Shown here piece after piece: positions 6,390-6,571 of a DNA stretch of 6,571 bases. The notes below the pieces were generated by a model, which did no database searches, was not told the DNA's origin, and saw nothing but the letters and a program-made list of their open reading frames with translations. Position numbers and translations under genes: made by a program. The DNA is from Candidatus Latescibacterota bacterium (GTDB lineage Bacteria; JAAXHH01; JABIQT01), in NCBI GenBank assembly GCA_018667995.1, contig JABIQT010000167.1, positions 1 through 6,571 of the forward strand, written 5' to 3'. Position 1 is the stretch's first letter. Every line of letters begins with the position of its first letter.

Positions 6390-6571
6390 TTGTACTGATT
6401 CCGCCCGCGGAGCTCCCTGGAATCAGTCGCGGTCCCGAGCGTCGATCCTCCAAGCCCAATTGCGCAGCAATCACCGTAGCACATTCCCCGCGGCAGTGAG
6501 TCTGCTCGACCGATTATCATTGGATAGACTTGTGGGACCTTCGCGACGTGATCTGGCGGACACTACGAGAC
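6376..6571 (+). CDS. Partial unknown protein, coupled to the secretion ATPase gene
   Basis: A frame starting with GTG at 6376 remains open for 65 codons to the right edge. It overlaps the end of the ATPase gene by 14 bases, in a different frame. The main evidence is the very good ribosome binding site before it and its position as the next gene of an apparent operon. The visible N terminus begins M-P-P-L-D-C-T-D, is rich in Arg and Ser up to about residue 35, has no transmembrane segment or signal peptide, and contains V-S-L-L-D-R-L-S-L-D-R-L (41-52), which could be amphipathic helix. I do not recognise a family. By position a further secretion or pilus component (for example the GspF/PilC inner-membrane protein) is possible, but the visible part does not look like the usual GspF start. 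It could be a chance open frame. Confidence 0.55.
   Translation, partial: MPPLDCTDSARGAPWNQSRSRASILQAQLRSNHRSTFPAAVSLLDRLSLDRLVGPSRRDLADTTR

Noticed and set aside
1-6571. CRISPR array, insertion sequence, toxin-antitoxin or defence cassette.
   Set aside because: No spaced repeats, terminal inverted repeats, transposase motifs or recognisable defence domains were seen on either strand.

Overview
The window looks like an ordinary chromosomal stretch from a Gram-negative, probably uncultured environmental bacterium. It has moderate GC by eye. It carries an exported quinoprotein with a lipoprotein-like signal, which implies a periplasm, and a type II secretion or type IV pilus assembly ATPase. 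The combination of a sulfatase, a PQQ-type dehydrogenase and a PhyH-family dioxygenase is common in marine and soil heterotrophs, but I cannot assign a lineage from this sequence. I see no mobile element, CRISPR array, tRNA or rRNA, and no clear evidence of a previously undescribed system.

Left half, minus strand. Bases 1-1325 hold an intact sulfatase reading frame that runs off the left edge. It has the C-x-P-x-R formylglycine motif and the metal-binding segments, and no signal peptide. Upstream of it on the same strand (1406-3448) is a 680-residue PQQ-dependent dehydrogenase with an export signal and no cytochrome c domain. A strong intrinsic terminator (1356-1392) lies between the two genes and ends only 30 bases before the sulfatase ATG. 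The sulfatase therefore depends on read-through or on a promoter placed inside or before the terminator.

Middle. Bases 3449-3845 are a non-coding divergent control region. It contains a near-consensus sigma70 promoter facing right (3774-3802), a weaker candidate facing left with an A/T-rich upstream tract (3603-3652), and an imperfect inverted repeat between them (3683-3715). The rightward promoter drives a 262-residue Fe(II)/2-oxoglutarate dioxygenase of the PhyH family (3846-4634). The shared control region suggests, but does not prove, that the dehydrogenase and the dioxygenase are regulated together.

Right end. After a 258-base gap with no gene, a GTG-started GspE/PilB-type ATPase (4893-6389) follows a strong Shine-Dalgarno sequence. 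It is complete, with Walker A, Asp box, Walker B, His box and a four-cysteine zinc module. Its last codons contain an excellent ribosome binding site for a second GTG-started frame (6376 to the right edge). That frame overlaps the ATPase gene by 14 bases and stays open to the end of the window. This suggests a translationally coupled secretion or pilus operon continuing to the right. The two halves of the window (oxidative/sulfatase genes and secretion ATPase) have no evident functional link beyond adjacency.
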